From: Planctomycetota bacterium
Lineage (GTDB): Bacteria > Planctomycetota > UBA1135
DNA length: 64,000 bases
Direction of reading: 5' to 3'
NCBI GenBank assembly: GCA_024229395.1
Contig: JAAESM010000027.1
Location: forward strand, 168,248 to 232,247
Shown here: positions 1 to 9,666 of the stretch, piece by piece
Layout: every line of letters starts with the position of its first letter
How positions within the stretch are numbered: position 1 is the first letter of the stretch
Position numbers and translations under genes: made by a program
Notes under the pieces: generated by a model
Databases searched by the model: none
What the model saw: the letters and a program-made list of their open reading frames with translations, nothing else
What the model was told of the DNA's origin: nothing

Positions 1-699
1 GGCGGCTTGCTGCATTGGATGATGCCCGAAGCCGGTTTCGCCACTCCTGCATTCTTCGCGCTGGCGGCCATGGCCGGATTGGTATCGGGTTCGATGCAAG
101 CACCCTTCACCGGCATCATGCTGGCCTTGGAAACCACCGGTGGTTGGAGTGGCACCTTGCCGTTGATCATGGTGTCGGTCGTTTCGGTCTTGGTCAGCCG
201 CACCTTCCTGCGCCACAGCTTCTACACCTGGGAGCTTGCCGAGCGTGGCGAGTTGATGCGCCCTGGTTCCGACCGACGCATCCTCGCTGAGATGAACGCC
301 GGCGAGATGATGGATGCTGAGGCGGTCACCATCTTGACTGGTCAATCGCTCGACCATCTTGCACAACTGCTGCCCACTACGGTGCGTAATCACTTCGCTG
401 TGATCGATGAGCAGGGCATCCTGCAAGGCATGCTCGATCTCACCGCCCTGCGTGGTGTGATCTTCGACGAGACTCTGCGCCGCGTGACCCCAGTCGACAC
501 CGTCATGGATACCGACGTCATCCCGATCCGCGAGGATCAAGACCTGCTCGGCGCGATGGAGGTCTTCGAGGAATCCGGAGCCTGGGTGCTTCCGGTTGTC
601 GACTCCGAATATCGGTTCCTTGGCACCTTGTCGAAATCGACCTTATTCGACCGTTATCGCACGGAGTTGATCGTGCAGACGGCGGATCATCAGGTTTAA
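1..699 (+). CDS. ClC-family chloride channel/antiporter, C-terminal part with two CBS domains (partial)
   Basis: The reading frame is open at the first base of the window, so the N-terminal part lies outside. About 232 residues are visible. The first ~70 are hydrophobic helices with a glycine-rich stretch (GSMQAPFTGIMLALETT) like the conserved ClC region 'G..HAPLT.ILM.FE.T'. The remainder is a soluble tail with two CBS-type repeats (about residues 95-150 and 165-225), including the typical phrases 'AGEMMDAEAVTI' and 'VMDTDVIPIREDQDL'. Family knowledge: ClC proteins are dimeric inner-membrane chloride channels or Cl-/H+ exchangers, and CBS tails regulate them by nucleotide binding. The pore-forming selectivity motifs are not in view, so channel versus antiporter cannot be decided. 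Confidence 0.9.
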   Translation, partial: GGLLHWMMPEAGFATPAFFALAAMAGLVSGSMQAPFTGIMLALETTGGWSGTLPLIMVSVVSVLVSRTFLRHSFYTWELAERGELMRPGSDRRILAEMNAGEMMDAEAVTILTGQSLDHLAQLLPTTVRNHFAVIDEQGILQGMLDLTALRGVIFDETLRRVTPVDTVMDTDVIPIREDQDLLGAMEVFEESGAWVLPVVDSEYRFLGTLSKSTLFDRYRTELIVQTADHQV

Positions 700-1167
700 T
701 CGACCAAGCGAGTCATAGCTTTCTTAAGTCGTCGGAGGCCAATTCGCTAGGTGCGGTGACAGTGTGATTCCGGGATCCTCTGTCGACCGCGAGCGCATCA
801 TCTTGCAGTGAGATCCAAGGTCACCAGAATCCAGTTTTCCAAACCCAAGGTCGCGTGTGTGTGGGGCGCTGAGCAGCCTGGCTTCGCCACGAATCGCGCC
901 TGGGCACCTTGCTCCTTTTTGGAGGGTCGCTCAAGGACTACGGGCTGGCCCCAGAGACGAAACCCGTGGTCCAATTGTGGTAAAGGTGACTCGGTTGGCC
1001 CATCGATCTCAGGGCGCGTTCCGATTGACAGGCAACTTCGTTCTCGCCCGAAGGTTGGTGCAGTCCGTGAGTGTCGAGCAAAACAACTGCCCACTCCTCC
1101 TCCCAGCACGGATTGCTTCCTATATGGTGGAAGGGTCGTTCCTCGAAACCCATTCCCGCTCCAGACC
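700..1167. other. Intergenic stretch without recognised gene
   Basis: 468 bases between the ClC gene and the M23 peptidase gene. One frame (from 808) stays open into the peptidase gene, but its translation is rich in Arg, Pro, Trp and Cys and does not resemble protein before the signal peptide at 1168. A TATATG hexamer at 1121-1126 could be a -10 element for the peptidase gene. No RNA gene or convincing hairpin was seen. Confidence 0.5.
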
Positions 1168-3036
1168 ATGTGCAATCGCATCCTCGCGACTTCTGTTTTT
1201 TTCCTCCTCAGCCACAGCACGCTGCTTTCAGCCCAGGAAACGTTAAGGATTAGCCCTCAAGGGCTGTTTCCAGCACCATCAGCAGTGAACCACCAAGACG
1301 CTCATGGGTGGACGTTGGATGTCACACCTGTAACAGCAGATCTGACCTACATCGAGTCTGACCTTCGTCTTGAATCAAGAAACGGAGTGGTACACCTCTT
1401 GCCAGGCGTCGCTGGCACCGGATTCCTGGTTTCCAAATACGGGCAAGTTATCACTACTGAAGCGACACACTCAGAAGCTGTTCCAGTGCGCGTGCGCGTT
1501 CTGAGCCCAGACGGCCAAGTACAACTAGAAAGAGAAGTCTTGGGCTTAACAGATCCAGCCTTATCTAGTGACGGCGATCAACTGGTGCTGCGTACCCGCA
1601 AGAGCACCACTGTCCTCGACCTAGAGAGCTTCGAAACGATTCAATATCCTCGATACGCTGCCTTTGCCGTTGGCCCAAATGGGGCGCTCGCTGGACTCGT
1701 CATTGGCACAAGCGATGTCCGCTTGCAGGACCGAGATGGATCTGTAGTGGAAGCTGCTTTGCCTGAAGTGGCAAGGCGACTGGCTTTTGCCGCGGACGGA
1801 ACCCTGCTCGCCCTGACTTCACGGACCTTGTTCCGCATCAACCGAAACACTGGCGACATCACGGCAATCTCCTCCTTACAGGAGGACGGCGAGTTCCGCG
1901 ATCTTCGAGTTCATCGAGGCGAAGTTCACTTGGGCGCGCGCCTTGCTCAGAGTGAGGGCTTTGCTGGATATCAAGCTTCGATCGATGCTCAAGGCAAGAC
2001 GATAAGCCAATCGCTCACCACGGTCGCTGCTACTCCGCCGAACCACCTTGCAAGCTTGCAGCCCCGAGGTTTGGTGCCATGGCCACTCGCGCCAAATAGC
2101 CAACACCCAATCGGAAACTCTTACGGGGAATACCAAAACTACGGCAGCTCGCCTTATTTGCATCCGGGGATCGATGTCTTGGGTAACCCCGATCAACAGG
2201 TTTTTGCCGTGGCCGATGGCGTCGTCAAGGCAGTACTAACAACAAGTGGACAGTATCACTGGCGCGTTGCAATCGGCGGACCTGGTAGCGGCACGACCTC
2301 TGGCCACTTGTATGCACACCTTAGCCAGTCTTCCATTACCGTCAATGTGGGCGACACGGTTGTCAAAGGACAACTTCTTGGCGAATTAGTGCCCTGGCCA
2401 ACTTCCAATTTCACACACTGTCATTTCAATAGCCTGGAAGACAGCGGGAATCAGTGGTTTGGAGATTGGCTCGTGCCCAACAACGTCCACGAAGACTTAG
2501 AGAATGTCAACGAGACATCAGTACCGGTATTCGAAAATGCTCGCGGCAACGACTTGTTTGCATTTTGCAGAAACGATACCTCAAGCTATCTAAACCCCAG
2601 CGCGCTGGTTGGGAAGGTCGACATCATCGCTCATGTGGGGGACAAGATCAATTCCACGTGGACATGCAGCGTGCAGACGCTTCGGTATTCGATCTATCCG
2701 GCAGGCAACCCAGGAGCTCCAATTGTTGACAACAAACTATCCGTCAAATTCGACATGGCGCTCGACACCTACGGCAGCGGCACCATTGATTCGTTTCTCG
2801 TTGACCTCTTGTACAAGGAAGACTCCACCTGCAATACCGATGGTGATTACAACAGCCGCGAGTTCTTTCATATTTTGACGAACTCAAACGGAGATCGAAT
2901 TTATGACGCGGCCGATGAAATCGAGGCATGGGACACGACCGCCGTCCCCAACGGTAGCTATGTGGTAGAAGCAGTCGCTTTCGATGTCGCTGGCAACAGG
3001 GCCACCGCAAGCATGACCGTTACTGTCAGCAACTAG
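1168..3036 (+). CDS. Secreted M23-family metallopeptidase
   Basis: 622 residues. The start was placed at the ATG beginning a clear signal peptide (hydrophobic 'TSVFFLLSHSTLLSAQ'), although the frame is open further upstream. Residues ~25-320 resemble no family I can name and may form a beta-propeller-like sensor (repeated short strands with G-D-G turns). The M23/LytM zinc site is complete: HPGID (His332, Asp336), HLYAH (His380, His384) and HCHF (His417, His419). The C-terminal ~170 residues look Ig-like and end in 'DVAGNRATASMTVTVSN'. M23 enzymes cut peptidoglycan cross-links or glycine-rich peptides outside the cytoplasm. Many planctomycete M23 proteins have no proven substrate. Base composition looks somewhat lower in GC than the neighbours. 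Confidence 0.85.
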   Translation: MCNRILATSVFFLLSHSTLLSAQETLRISPQGLFPAPSAVNHQDAHGWTLDVTPVTADLTYIESDLRLESRNGVVHLLPGVAGTGFLVSKYGQVITTEATHSEAVPVRVRVLSPDGQVQLEREVLGLTDPALSSDGDQLVLRTRKSTTVLDLESFETIQYPRYAAFAVGPNGALAGLVIGTSDVRLQDRDGSVVEAALPEVARRLAFAADGTLLALTSRTLFRINRNTGDITAISSLQEDGEFRDLRVHRGEVHLGARLAQSEGFAGYQASIDAQGKTISQSLTTVAATPPNHLASLQPRGLVPWPLAPNSQHPIGNSYGEYQNYGSSPYLHPGIDVLGNPDQQVFAVADGVVKAVLTTSGQYHWRVAIGGPGSGTTSGHLYAHLSQSSITVNVGDTVVKGQLLGELVPWPTSNFTHCHFNSLEDSGNQWFGDWLVPNNVHEDLENVNETSVPVFENARGNDLFAFCRNDTSSYLNPSALVGKVDIIAHVGDKINSTWTCSVQTLRYSIYPAGNPGAPIVDNKLSVKFDMALDTYGSGTIDSFLVDLLYKEDSTCNTDGDYNSREFFHILTNSNGDRIYDAADEIEAWDTTAVPNGSYVVEAVAFDVAGNRATASMTVTVSN

Positions 3037-3095
3037 TCAGGCGCGCCTTAGAGAACGCTTTCACAATCACTTGCAACGCACGAAAGTGGGTTGCT

Positions 3096-3101
3096 TAAAC
3101 T
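3096..3101 (+). promoter_or_regulatory. -10-like TAAACT before the double-sulfatase gene
   Basis: TAAACT ends six bases before the ATG at 3108. A weak -35-like TTGCAA lies at 3071-3076. No Shine-Dalgarno sequence is present, so transcription could begin at or next to the start codon. Confidence 0.35.
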
Positions 3102-3107
3102 GGTGGC

Positions 3108-5954
3108 ATGTCCCACCTGACCACCTTGACCAGCCTATCGGCAATTCTCCTAGCGAGCACATTACTCACCGCTGGAGAACCGGATTTCCAGGATCCACAG
3201 GTGCAGGTCGAACAGGAGAAGCTGAATCTGCTCATCATTCAAACCGATGAGCATAACTTTCGCACTCTCGGGTGCTATCGCGAGACCTTGTCCCCGGAGC
3301 AGGCGTTCATGTGGGGGGAAGGAGCGGTCGTGCTCACTCCGAACATCGATCGCATCGCGCAGGAGGGAGCGATCTGCACCAGCTTCTATGCCACGTCGCC
3401 GGTCTGTTCTCCTTCGCGTGCCGCCATGATGTCGGGGCGTTACCCGCAGAACACTGCAGTAGTCAGCAATGACATCCCGATGTCCGACGACGTCGTGACC
3501 TTCGCGGAATCCTTACGGCGTGAAGGGTGGATGACTGGCTTCGCCGGCAAATGGCATCTTGATGGCACCGCCAAACCTGGCTGGGCACCTGCGCGTGATT
3601 TTGGTTTCACGGACAACCGATACATGTTCAATCGCGGCCATTGGAAGCAGTTCGAAGACACTGACGATGGCCCCAGAGTGAAGGCATCGGATCAGAAAGG
3701 GAAGCCGAGTTATGCAGTGCAGGGAGCGGACCCTCAGTCCTTCTCCACAGACTTCCTCACCGATCGTGCGATCGATTTCATCGAGGAGCATGGCGATGAG
3801 CCGTTCTGTTACATGCTGAGTCTTCCGGATCCTCATGGACCGGATACCGTGCGCCCGCCCTATGACACCATGTATGCCGGGCAGGAATATGTGGCGCCTC
3901 GGACCTATGACGTGTCGAGCGAAGATGCGCCGCCGTGGGCCCAACCAAAGGGTAAGTTCCAGAGCATGGCCAAGTACTTTGGCATGGTCCGATGCATCGA
4001 TGACAATGTCGGCAGGATTCTGGAGACCTTGGAACAGAAGGGTCTGCTCGACCGCACGATCGTGATCTTCACATCTGACCACGGTGACTTGCGCGGCGAG
4101 CATCATCGACAGAACAAAGGCGTGCCCTATGAAGCGTCGGCGAAGGTGCCGTTCCTCATGCGCTTGCCAAGTGCCATCCCAGCAGGCACGCGGATCGATG
4201 AGGCACTGGGCATGGTCGATTTCCTGCCGACGATCCTCTCCTTGATGGATGTTCCGACCGCTGGTTTGGAGGAGGGGCGTGACGCATCGATCCTGTTCCA
4301 AAAAGGAAGTCCGCCTGAGCACTGGCAAGACATCGCCATCATGCGCCAAGCCGGTCGTAAGGGGGAAGGCTGGTTGGCTGCCGTCGACGACCGTTTCAAA
4401 TTGGTGGTCGCACCCGATGCACAGCCATGGTTACTGGACTTGGAGCAGGATCCCGATGAACTGATCAACTTCTACTCCGATCCGCAGCGGCATGCCGATG
4501 TCGTCAGGCTCGCGCAACATCTCTTGCACTACGGTGCTGAGAGTGGTGATTCCTATGTCGATGTGCCGACGGTGAAGGCGACGTTGCTGAAAGCAGTCTT
4601 TCATGGTGAAACGCAAAAGGAGCATGAGGCGACTCGTCCGAATATCGTGTTGATGATGGCGGAGGATATGTGTCCGGACTTGAGTTGCTATGGCAACGAT
4701 GTTGTGTCTACGCCGAACCTGGATCGCTTGGCTTCGCAAGGTGTGCGTTTCGATAAGGCCTTCACCACTTCTCCGGTCTGCTCGCCATCGCGATCGGCCA
4801 TGATGGTTGGCGTTCATCAGAGCACCATTGGCGCGCATCAACACCGGACCCAAAATAAGGCGCCGTTGCCAAGCGGAGTGAAGACCATTGTCGAGCATCT
4901 TCGTGATGCGGGTTATCACACGATTCTTGGCGGTTTGGGCAGTGGCAAGACGGATCTGAATTTCATCGTGGCGAAAGATGTGTTCTTTCATTCGAAGAAA
5001 TGGGATGACCGCCCAAAAGATAAGCCCTTCTTCATGCAGCTGACTTTCAACAACACCCATCGCAAATGGGGGCGTGATGAGCAGCGGCCGATTGATGCGG
5101 CTTCGATTGAGGTGCCGCCGTACTATCCGGATCATCCGCTGGTGCGCAGGGATATTGCCAACGGCTTGGAAGAGATCCAGGTCATGGATCGCCTCGCTGG
5201 CAAGGTGCTCGACCGATTAGAGAAAGAGAAGCTGCTCGACAACACCCTGGTCATCTTCATCGGAGACCACGGACGCTGCCAAGTGCGCGGCAAGCAGTTC
5301 CTCTACGACAGTGGACTGCATGTGCCGTTGATCATGCGCTGGCCAGACAAGATCGAGGCGGGTAGTGAGCGTGGGGACTTGGTCTCATCGATTGATGTGT
5401 CGGCTGCCATCCTGGCCGCAGCGAAGGTGGAGTTGCCGGAGTACCTGCATGGCCAGAATGTGCTCAACACTGAACAAACGCTACGCTCTTATGTATTCGC
5501 CGCGCGCGGCAAGATGGATGACACGCACGATGCCATGCGCGCAGTGCGCAGTGATACGCATAAATACATCCTCAACCTGATGCCCGAACGCGCTTACTGC
5601 CAGTTCAACAAATACAAGGAGAACTCCTACCCGGTCTTGGCCTTGTTGAATGTGATGAACCTGAAAGGCGAGTTGAACCCCACGCAAGCTTTGTTCATGG
5701 CGCCGACGAAACCGGAAATAGAGTTGTACGACTTACGCACCGATCCATTCGAAATCCACAACCTTGCGGGCAAGCCCGAAGTTGCGGAAGTCGAAGCGCA
5801 ACTGCGCGCAGAGTTGGATCGCTGGCGCAAGCAGATCAACGACCAAGGCGTGAGTGAAGAGTTCCGCGCCGGTGGTTGGCCGGCGGTCTACCCCACGCGC
5901 ACGCTAGAGGAGTGGCAGCAGTTGTTAGATCGATGGCTGGAAAAGCAGAGTTGA
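3108..5954 (+). CDS. Secreted protein with two fused sulfatase domains
   Basis: 948 residues with an N-terminal signal peptide (residues 1-22). Domain 1 (~38-480) has the formylglycine signature CSPSR at residues 100-104, the metal-binding 'IIQTDEHN' and 'FTSDHGDLRGEH'. Domain 2 (~510-930) has a second signature at Cys558 (CSPSR), 'MMAEDMCPDLSCYGN' and 'FIGDHGR'. Domain 2 resembles heparan N-sulfatase-like S1 sulfatases ('GVKTIVEHLRDAGYHT', 'GKTDLNF'). Type I sulfatases hydrolyse sulfate esters or sulfamates and need a formylglycine-generating enzyme or anSME, which is not in this window. Each domain alone has the size of a normal sulfatase, so this is a genuine tandem fusion. Likely target, by inference: sulfated polysaccharide in the periplasm or outside the cell. 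Confidence 0.92.
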   Translation: MSHLTTLTSLSAILLASTLLTAGEPDFQDPQVQVEQEKLNLLIIQTDEHNFRTLGCYRETLSPEQAFMWGEGAVVLTPNIDRIAQEGAICTSFYATSPVCSPSRAAMMSGRYPQNTAVVSNDIPMSDDVVTFAESLRREGWMTGFAGKWHLDGTAKPGWAPARDFGFTDNRYMFNRGHWKQFEDTDDGPRVKASDQKGKPSYAVQGADPQSFSTDFLTDRAIDFIEEHGDEPFCYMLSLPDPHGPDTVRPPYDTMYAGQEYVAPRTYDVSSEDAPPWAQPKGKFQSMAKYFGMVRCIDDNVGRILETLEQKGLLDRTIVIFTSDHGDLRGEHHRQNKGVPYEASAKVPFLMRLPSAIPAGTRIDEALGMVDFLPTILSLMDVPTAGLEEGRDASILFQKGSPPEHWQDIAIMRQAGRKGEGWLAAVDDRFKLVVAPDAQPWLLDLEQDPDELINFYSDPQRHADVVRLAQHLLHYGAESGDSYVDVPTVKATLLKAVFHGETQKEHEATRPNIVLMMAEDMCPDLSCYGNDVVSTPNLDRLASQGVRFDKAFTTSPVCSPSRSAMMVGVHQSTIGAHQHRTQNKAPLPSGVKTIVEHLRDAGYHTILGGLGSGKTDLNFIVAKDVFFHSKKWDDRPKDKPFFMQLTFNNTHRKWGRDEQRPIDAASIEVPPYYPDHPLVRRDIANGLEEIQVMDRLAGKVLDRLEKEKLLDNTLVIFIGDHGRCQVRGKQFLYDSGLHVPLIMRWPDKIEAGSERGDLVSSIDVSAAILAAAKVELPEYLHGQNVLNTEQTLRSYVFAARGKMDDTHDAMRAVRSDTHKYILNLMPERAYCQFNKYKENSYPVLALLNVMNLKGELNPTQALFMAPTKPEIELYDLRTDPFEIHNLAGKPEVAEVEAQLRAELDRWRKQINDQGVSEEFRAGGWPAVYPTRTLEEWQQLLDRWLEKQS

Positions 5955-6529
5955 ATTCCGTCCCTACCTTTTACCCTGCTCCGATAGACTTTCGTGCGTG
6001 GCTAAAGAAGAACCACAATTCAGAGTCGATTCATTGGGTCGGTTGCTACAAGAAGGCCACCGGCAAGCAGTCCGTGACGTGGGAAGAGACCGTCGACGAG
6101 GCGCTCTGTTATGGCTGGATTGATGGCGTTAGGCGTGGGGTCGATGACGAGTCCTACATGATCCGTTTTTCACATCGAAAGCCTAAGAGTGTATGGAGCC
6201 GACGGAACATCGAGCGCGTGAAAGTACTCAAGGCCGCGGGCCGTATGAGAAAAGCAGGACTCGACGCCTACGTATTCAAAGAAGTGCACACCGACAGCGG
6301 TTACGCGGTCGGTGACCGACCGGCGACACTGCCTGCGGAGATGATGGCCGAGTTCAAGAAACACATCAAAGCGTGGGCGTTCTATGAGTCGCAGCCTGTG
6401 GGCTACCACAAACAAACAACCGCCTGGGTGACGAGCGCCAAACGCGAAGAGACCCGGCAGCGCAGGTTGGCTACCTTGATCGACGACTCGGCAGACGGAC
6501 TGCGCATCAAACAGCTCCGGCGCAAGTAG
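5933..6529 (+). CDS. YdeI/OmpD-associated family protein
   Basis: 198 residues. The chosen ATG lies inside the end of the sulfatase gene (22-base overlap); the frame is open a little further upstream, but family similarity begins just after this start. The sequence 'VDEALCYGWIDGVRRGVD' followed by 'RFSHRKPKSVWSRRNIERV' is diagnostic for the YdeI/OmdA family. A basic C-terminal tail with several Arg/Lys follows 'GYHKQTTAWVTSAKREETR'. Family members have been linked to peptide or bacteriocin resistance in enterobacteria, but no biochemical activity is established. The overlap suggests co-transcription with the sulfatase gene, with no obvious functional link. Confidence 0.85.
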   Translation: MAGKAELNSVPTFYPAPIDFRAWLKKNHNSESIHWVGCYKKATGKQSVTWEETVDEALCYGWIDGVRRGVDDESYMIRFSHRKPKSVWSRRNIERVKVLKAAGRMRKAGLDAYVFKEVHTDSGYAVGDRPATLPAEMMAEFKKHIKAWAFYESQPVGYHKQTTAWVTSAKREETRQRRLATLIDDSADGLRIKQLRRK

Positions 6530-6537
6530 ACCTGACT

Positions 6538-9500
6538 TTACTTTGTCTCCTGCGGAGGGTTGTATTTCTTCGCCGCGCGATCCTTCTCGTGCAGGGTGCG
6601 ATCTCCCCAGTCACCAATTACGACGGCTTCGTGTTGAGCTTCGGCGATGTTGATCAGGATTTGCAGCAGGCCTTGATTATCTGCAGCCAAGTTGTTGCTC
6701 TCAGTCGGATCGACATCCACTTGGTAGAGCTCCCAATCAGCGTTCTTCTTCGGCCGCACCGCTTTCCAGACCTTGTCGGTTGGCTCAATCAAATGCTCAA
6801 CCGAAGCCGCAGGCACACGCACAGCACGCTGGCCACCGAGTTCCCAGTACATGAAGGAATGTGTTTCTTGCAGCAACCCTTCATCGCCGCCGAGTAACTC
6901 CGGCAGGAAAGAGATGCCGTCGGAATCAATCGGTGTCTGCACGCCAGCGAGTTGCGCGAAGGTCGGCATGAAGTCAGGGAAGTAAGCGGCGTGATCGCTG
7001 ATGCGCCCGCCGGTGACCTTGTTCGGCATGTAGGCGATGGCAGGAATACGTAGGCCGCCTTCATAGACCTTGCCTTTTTGGCCGCGGAAGGCAGCGCCCG
7101 TCTGCGGGTTCACATTCGGTCCATGGAAACCGCGCGGGTGATCCTTGTCGCGAAAGTAATCCTGCCCGCCGTTGTCTCCGGTGAAAACGATCAGCGTGTT
7201 GTCGGCAACGCCAAGCTCTTTCAGTAAAGCGCGCACTTCACCCACTTGGCGATCGACCATCGAAACCATGGCGGCATATCTGCGTGCCGGCTCTGGCCAA
7301 TCCTTGTCCTTGTAGAGCTGCCAAGCTGGATCCTCATCAGGAATGTTGAACAGCCCATGTGGGGGAGTGATTGGAAGGTAAGCAAAGAATGGTTGGTCCT
7401 TATTGCTGCGGATGAAATCCTGGGCCGCATCCATGATTACATAGTGCGAGTAAGTCTCGCCCTCGGTTCCACCGTAGTTTCCTTGTAGCGGAAGCTCTTC
7501 ACTGTTGTGCAAGATGTAAGGCGGGTAATAAGTGTGCGCATGCACCTGGTCGTAATAACCCACGAAAGTATCGAAACCATGCTTCTCCGGCACGCCGCTG
7601 GAACCACGTCCACCGCAACCCCATTTGCCGAATCCGCCGGTGACGTAACCAGCCTGCTTCAACACCGACGCGATCGTCTGCTCTTCAAGGCGCATCGGTG
7701 TTCCGCCGCCATTCGAGCGCACCGACGTATGCCCGGAGTGTTTGCCGGTCATCAAGCTTCCGCGCGTTGGTGCGCAGAGTGGCGAACCTGCGTACATATT
7801 GGTGAAGCGAATGCCTTCACTTGCCAACGCATCCAGATTCGGGGTCTGGATGTTCGGATGTCCCATGTGGGATAACTCGTAGTAGCCGAGTTCGTCGGCC
7901 ATGATGAAGACGATGTTCGGCGGCTGCTCTTTTGGCGTTTGATCTAGAGCTGTGGCTTCAGCGCGCAAACCGAGTTCACTATCCCTGAAGCCCTGCAGGG
8001 TGGCTTTCATCGCGGCCGCGCGCTCGGGGTTTGCGCTGGCTAGGTTGTTGCGTTCGCTGAGGTTCTTAGACAAGTCATGCAGATGGTCTTGTCCCTTCCT
8101 GCCAGTACCTTCCGTGAATTTCCACGAACCATCGCGCAGCGCCAAGCCGCGCGCTTCCTCGACCATCAACGACAAACCCACGCCATCCTTACCCAAGAAG
8201 GCATCAATAGTATTGCGACTGTCGGTCGCTTGATTCGCTTCCAATTCCAAGCCCAGCAATGAAGCGAAGGATGCGGTGAAATCAATTTGATTCACCAACG
8301 CCCCGGAAATTCCCGGCTGGATCTGCTCCGGCCAACGAATGATGAATGGCACGCGCGTACCACCTTCGTAGATCTGGTACTTGCCGCCGCGATAAGGGCC
8401 AGAGCCATCGTGACCCTGATCGACCTCTTCGGTGGAAGTGCGCACCACGGTGCCATCCACGTAACCATCGTCATAAACCGGACCGTTATCGCTGGTGAAG
8501 ATTACGATGGTGTTGTCATCAAGCCCGAGTTCTTCCAAGGCTTGCATGATTGCGCCGGTTGACCAATCCAACTGCACCATGGCGTCGCCACGGTAGCCCA
8601 ACTCTGTCAAACCGCGGAAACGTGGGTGCGGCGCGCGCGGCACATGGATGTCTTGCGATGAGAAGTACAGAAAGAAAGGCTCATCCTTCTTCTGCTGGCT
8701 CAACCAAGCCTTGGCTTGATCGAGAAAAACATCCGCCATGGTTTCATCATTCCACAACGCCGACTTTCCGCCCCATTGGAAACCGATACGGCCGATCCCA
8801 TTGATGACCGAATTATTATGGCCGTGACTGCTTGGATAGTAGGTCATGGCTTCCGGGTTCTTCTTGCCATCGGGATACTCCGTACCACTGAATCCTTCCG
8901 GCGCCTTGCGGCCAACATAGAGCGGATCGCTTGAATCCAGATTGACTACCGCGTGATTCTCCAGATAAACACAAGGCACACGGTCGTTGGTCGATGGCAT
9001 CAAGAAGGAATAGTCAAAGCCAACTTCCAATGGCCCAGGCTTGACCTCGCCATTCCAATCCACAGGCGTTTCGCCATCGCCGATTCCAAGGTGCCACTTG
9101 CCGACCACTGCAGTTGCATAACCGGCTTGCTTGAACATCTGCGGCAAGGTGTACATATTTGGCTTGATTGCCATCGGCGCGTTTGGTGCCAGCACGCGCA
9201 CGTTATGACGAAAGCCATGAATGCCGGTCAGCATCGAGAAGCGCGACGGCGTGCAAGTAGCCGCGGTGCAGTGGCCGTCGGTGAAACGCAGGCCTTCCTT
9301 GGCCAAGCGATCGATGTTCGGCGTCTGGATCTTGTCGGCGCCGTAACAACTGACATCGGCGTAGCCCACGTCGTCGGCGTAGATAATCACCACGTTGGGC
9401 TTGTCGGCGCTGTGCAGGGGGGTGCCCTCTTGGGAAGCGGCAAGTTGCGACGGCGAGTCTTGCGCGGCCGCGTCTGCAGCAAATATCCTTTCCTGATCAT

Positions 9501-9573
9501 GATGAAGGGCGGGAGTGCAAGCGGGCACTACGGCAAGAAGAAGCGAACAGCGGCGCGCGAATCGGAGCAACAT
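6538..9573 (-). CDS. Secreted protein with two fused sulfatase domains
   Basis: 1011 residues. The start was set at the ATG opening a signal sequence ('LLRFARRCSLLLAVVPACT'); the Cys at residue 19 could be a lipobox cysteine. A -10-like TATGAT six bases upstream supports this start. Domain 1 (~58-500) carries CTPSR at residues 107-111, 'VIIYADDVGYADVSCYG' and 'IFTSDNGPVYDDG'. Domain 2 (~515-990) carries CAPTR at residues 600-604, 'FIMADELGYYELSHMGHP' and 'VFTGDNGGQDYF'. Both resemble arylsulfatase A/S1-type enzymes. It faces the other double sulfatase convergently, with only the YdeI-like gene between. Both modules look intact, so two active sites with different specificity are likely. Formylglycine maturation is required. 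Confidence 0.92.
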   Translation of the reverse strand: MLLRFARRCSLLLAVVPACTPALHHDQERIFAADAAAQDSPSQLAASQEGTPLHSADKPNVVIIYADDVGYADVSCYGADKIQTPNIDRLAKEGLRFTDGHCTAATCTPSRFSMLTGIHGFRHNVRVLAPNAPMAIKPNMYTLPQMFKQAGYATAVVGKWHLGIGDGETPVDWNGEVKPGPLEVGFDYSFLMPSTNDRVPCVYLENHAVVNLDSSDPLYVGRKAPEGFSGTEYPDGKKNPEAMTYYPSSHGHNNSVINGIGRIGFQWGGKSALWNDETMADVFLDQAKAWLSQQKKDEPFFLYFSSQDIHVPRAPHPRFRGLTELGYRGDAMVQLDWSTGAIMQALEELGLDDNTIVIFTSDNGPVYDDGYVDGTVVRTSTEEVDQGHDGSGPYRGGKYQIYEGGTRVPFIIRWPEQIQPGISGALVNQIDFTASFASLLGLELEANQATDSRNTIDAFLGKDGVGLSLMVEEARGLALRDGSWKFTEGTGRKGQDHLHDLSKNLSERNNLASANPERAAAMKATLQGFRDSELGLRAEATALDQTPKEQPPNIVFIMADELGYYELSHMGHPNIQTPNLDALASEGIRFTNMYAGSPLCAPTRGSLMTGKHSGHTSVRSNGGGTPMRLEEQTIASVLKQAGYVTGGFGKWGCGGRGSSGVPEKHGFDTFVGYYDQVHAHTYYPPYILHNSEELPLQGNYGGTEGETYSHYVIMDAAQDFIRSNKDQPFFAYLPITPPHGLFNIPDEDPAWQLYKDKDWPEPARRYAAMVSMVDRQVGEVRALLKELGVADNTLIVFTGDNGGQDYFRDKDHPRGFHGPNVNPQTGAAFRGQKGKVYEGGLRIPAIAYMPNKVTGGRISDHAAYFPDFMPTFAQLAGVQTPIDSDGISFLPELLGGDEGLLQETHSFMYWELGGQRAVRVPAASVEHLIEPTDKVWKAVRPKKNADWELYQVDVDPTESNNLAADNQGLLQILINIAEAQHEAVVIGDWGDRTLHEKDRAAKKYNPPQETK

Positions 9574-9579
9574 GTTCGA

Positions 9580-9585
9580 ATCATA
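9580..9585 (-). promoter_or_regulatory. -10-like TATGAT before the minus-strand double sulfatase
   Basis: On the minus strand TATGAT is followed by TCGAAC and then the ATG at 9573. It matches TATAAT at five of six positions, and its distance would place transcription start at the initiation codon. Confidence 0.45.
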
Positions 9586-9666
9586 AGTGGGAAGCCGAAG
9601 GAATTTCAGATTCCCAAAGATTTTCTGCATCATCGTCGCCGTCAAACACATTAGGGTGCGAAGACC

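Noticed and set aside
1025..1047. TTGACA as a promoter for the M23 gene
   Set aside because: The bases 17 positions further (CCGAAG) do not resemble a -10 element.
808..1167. N-terminal extension of the M23 peptidase
   Set aside because: Open in frame but unlike protein and placed before an obvious signal peptide.
3513..4349. 278-codon minus-strand frame
   Set aside because: Antisense to sulfatase domain 1; no domain or signal recognisable.
8953..9654. 233-codon plus-strand frame
   Set aside because: Antisense to the second double sulfatase and extends across its promoter; composition is that of a shadow.
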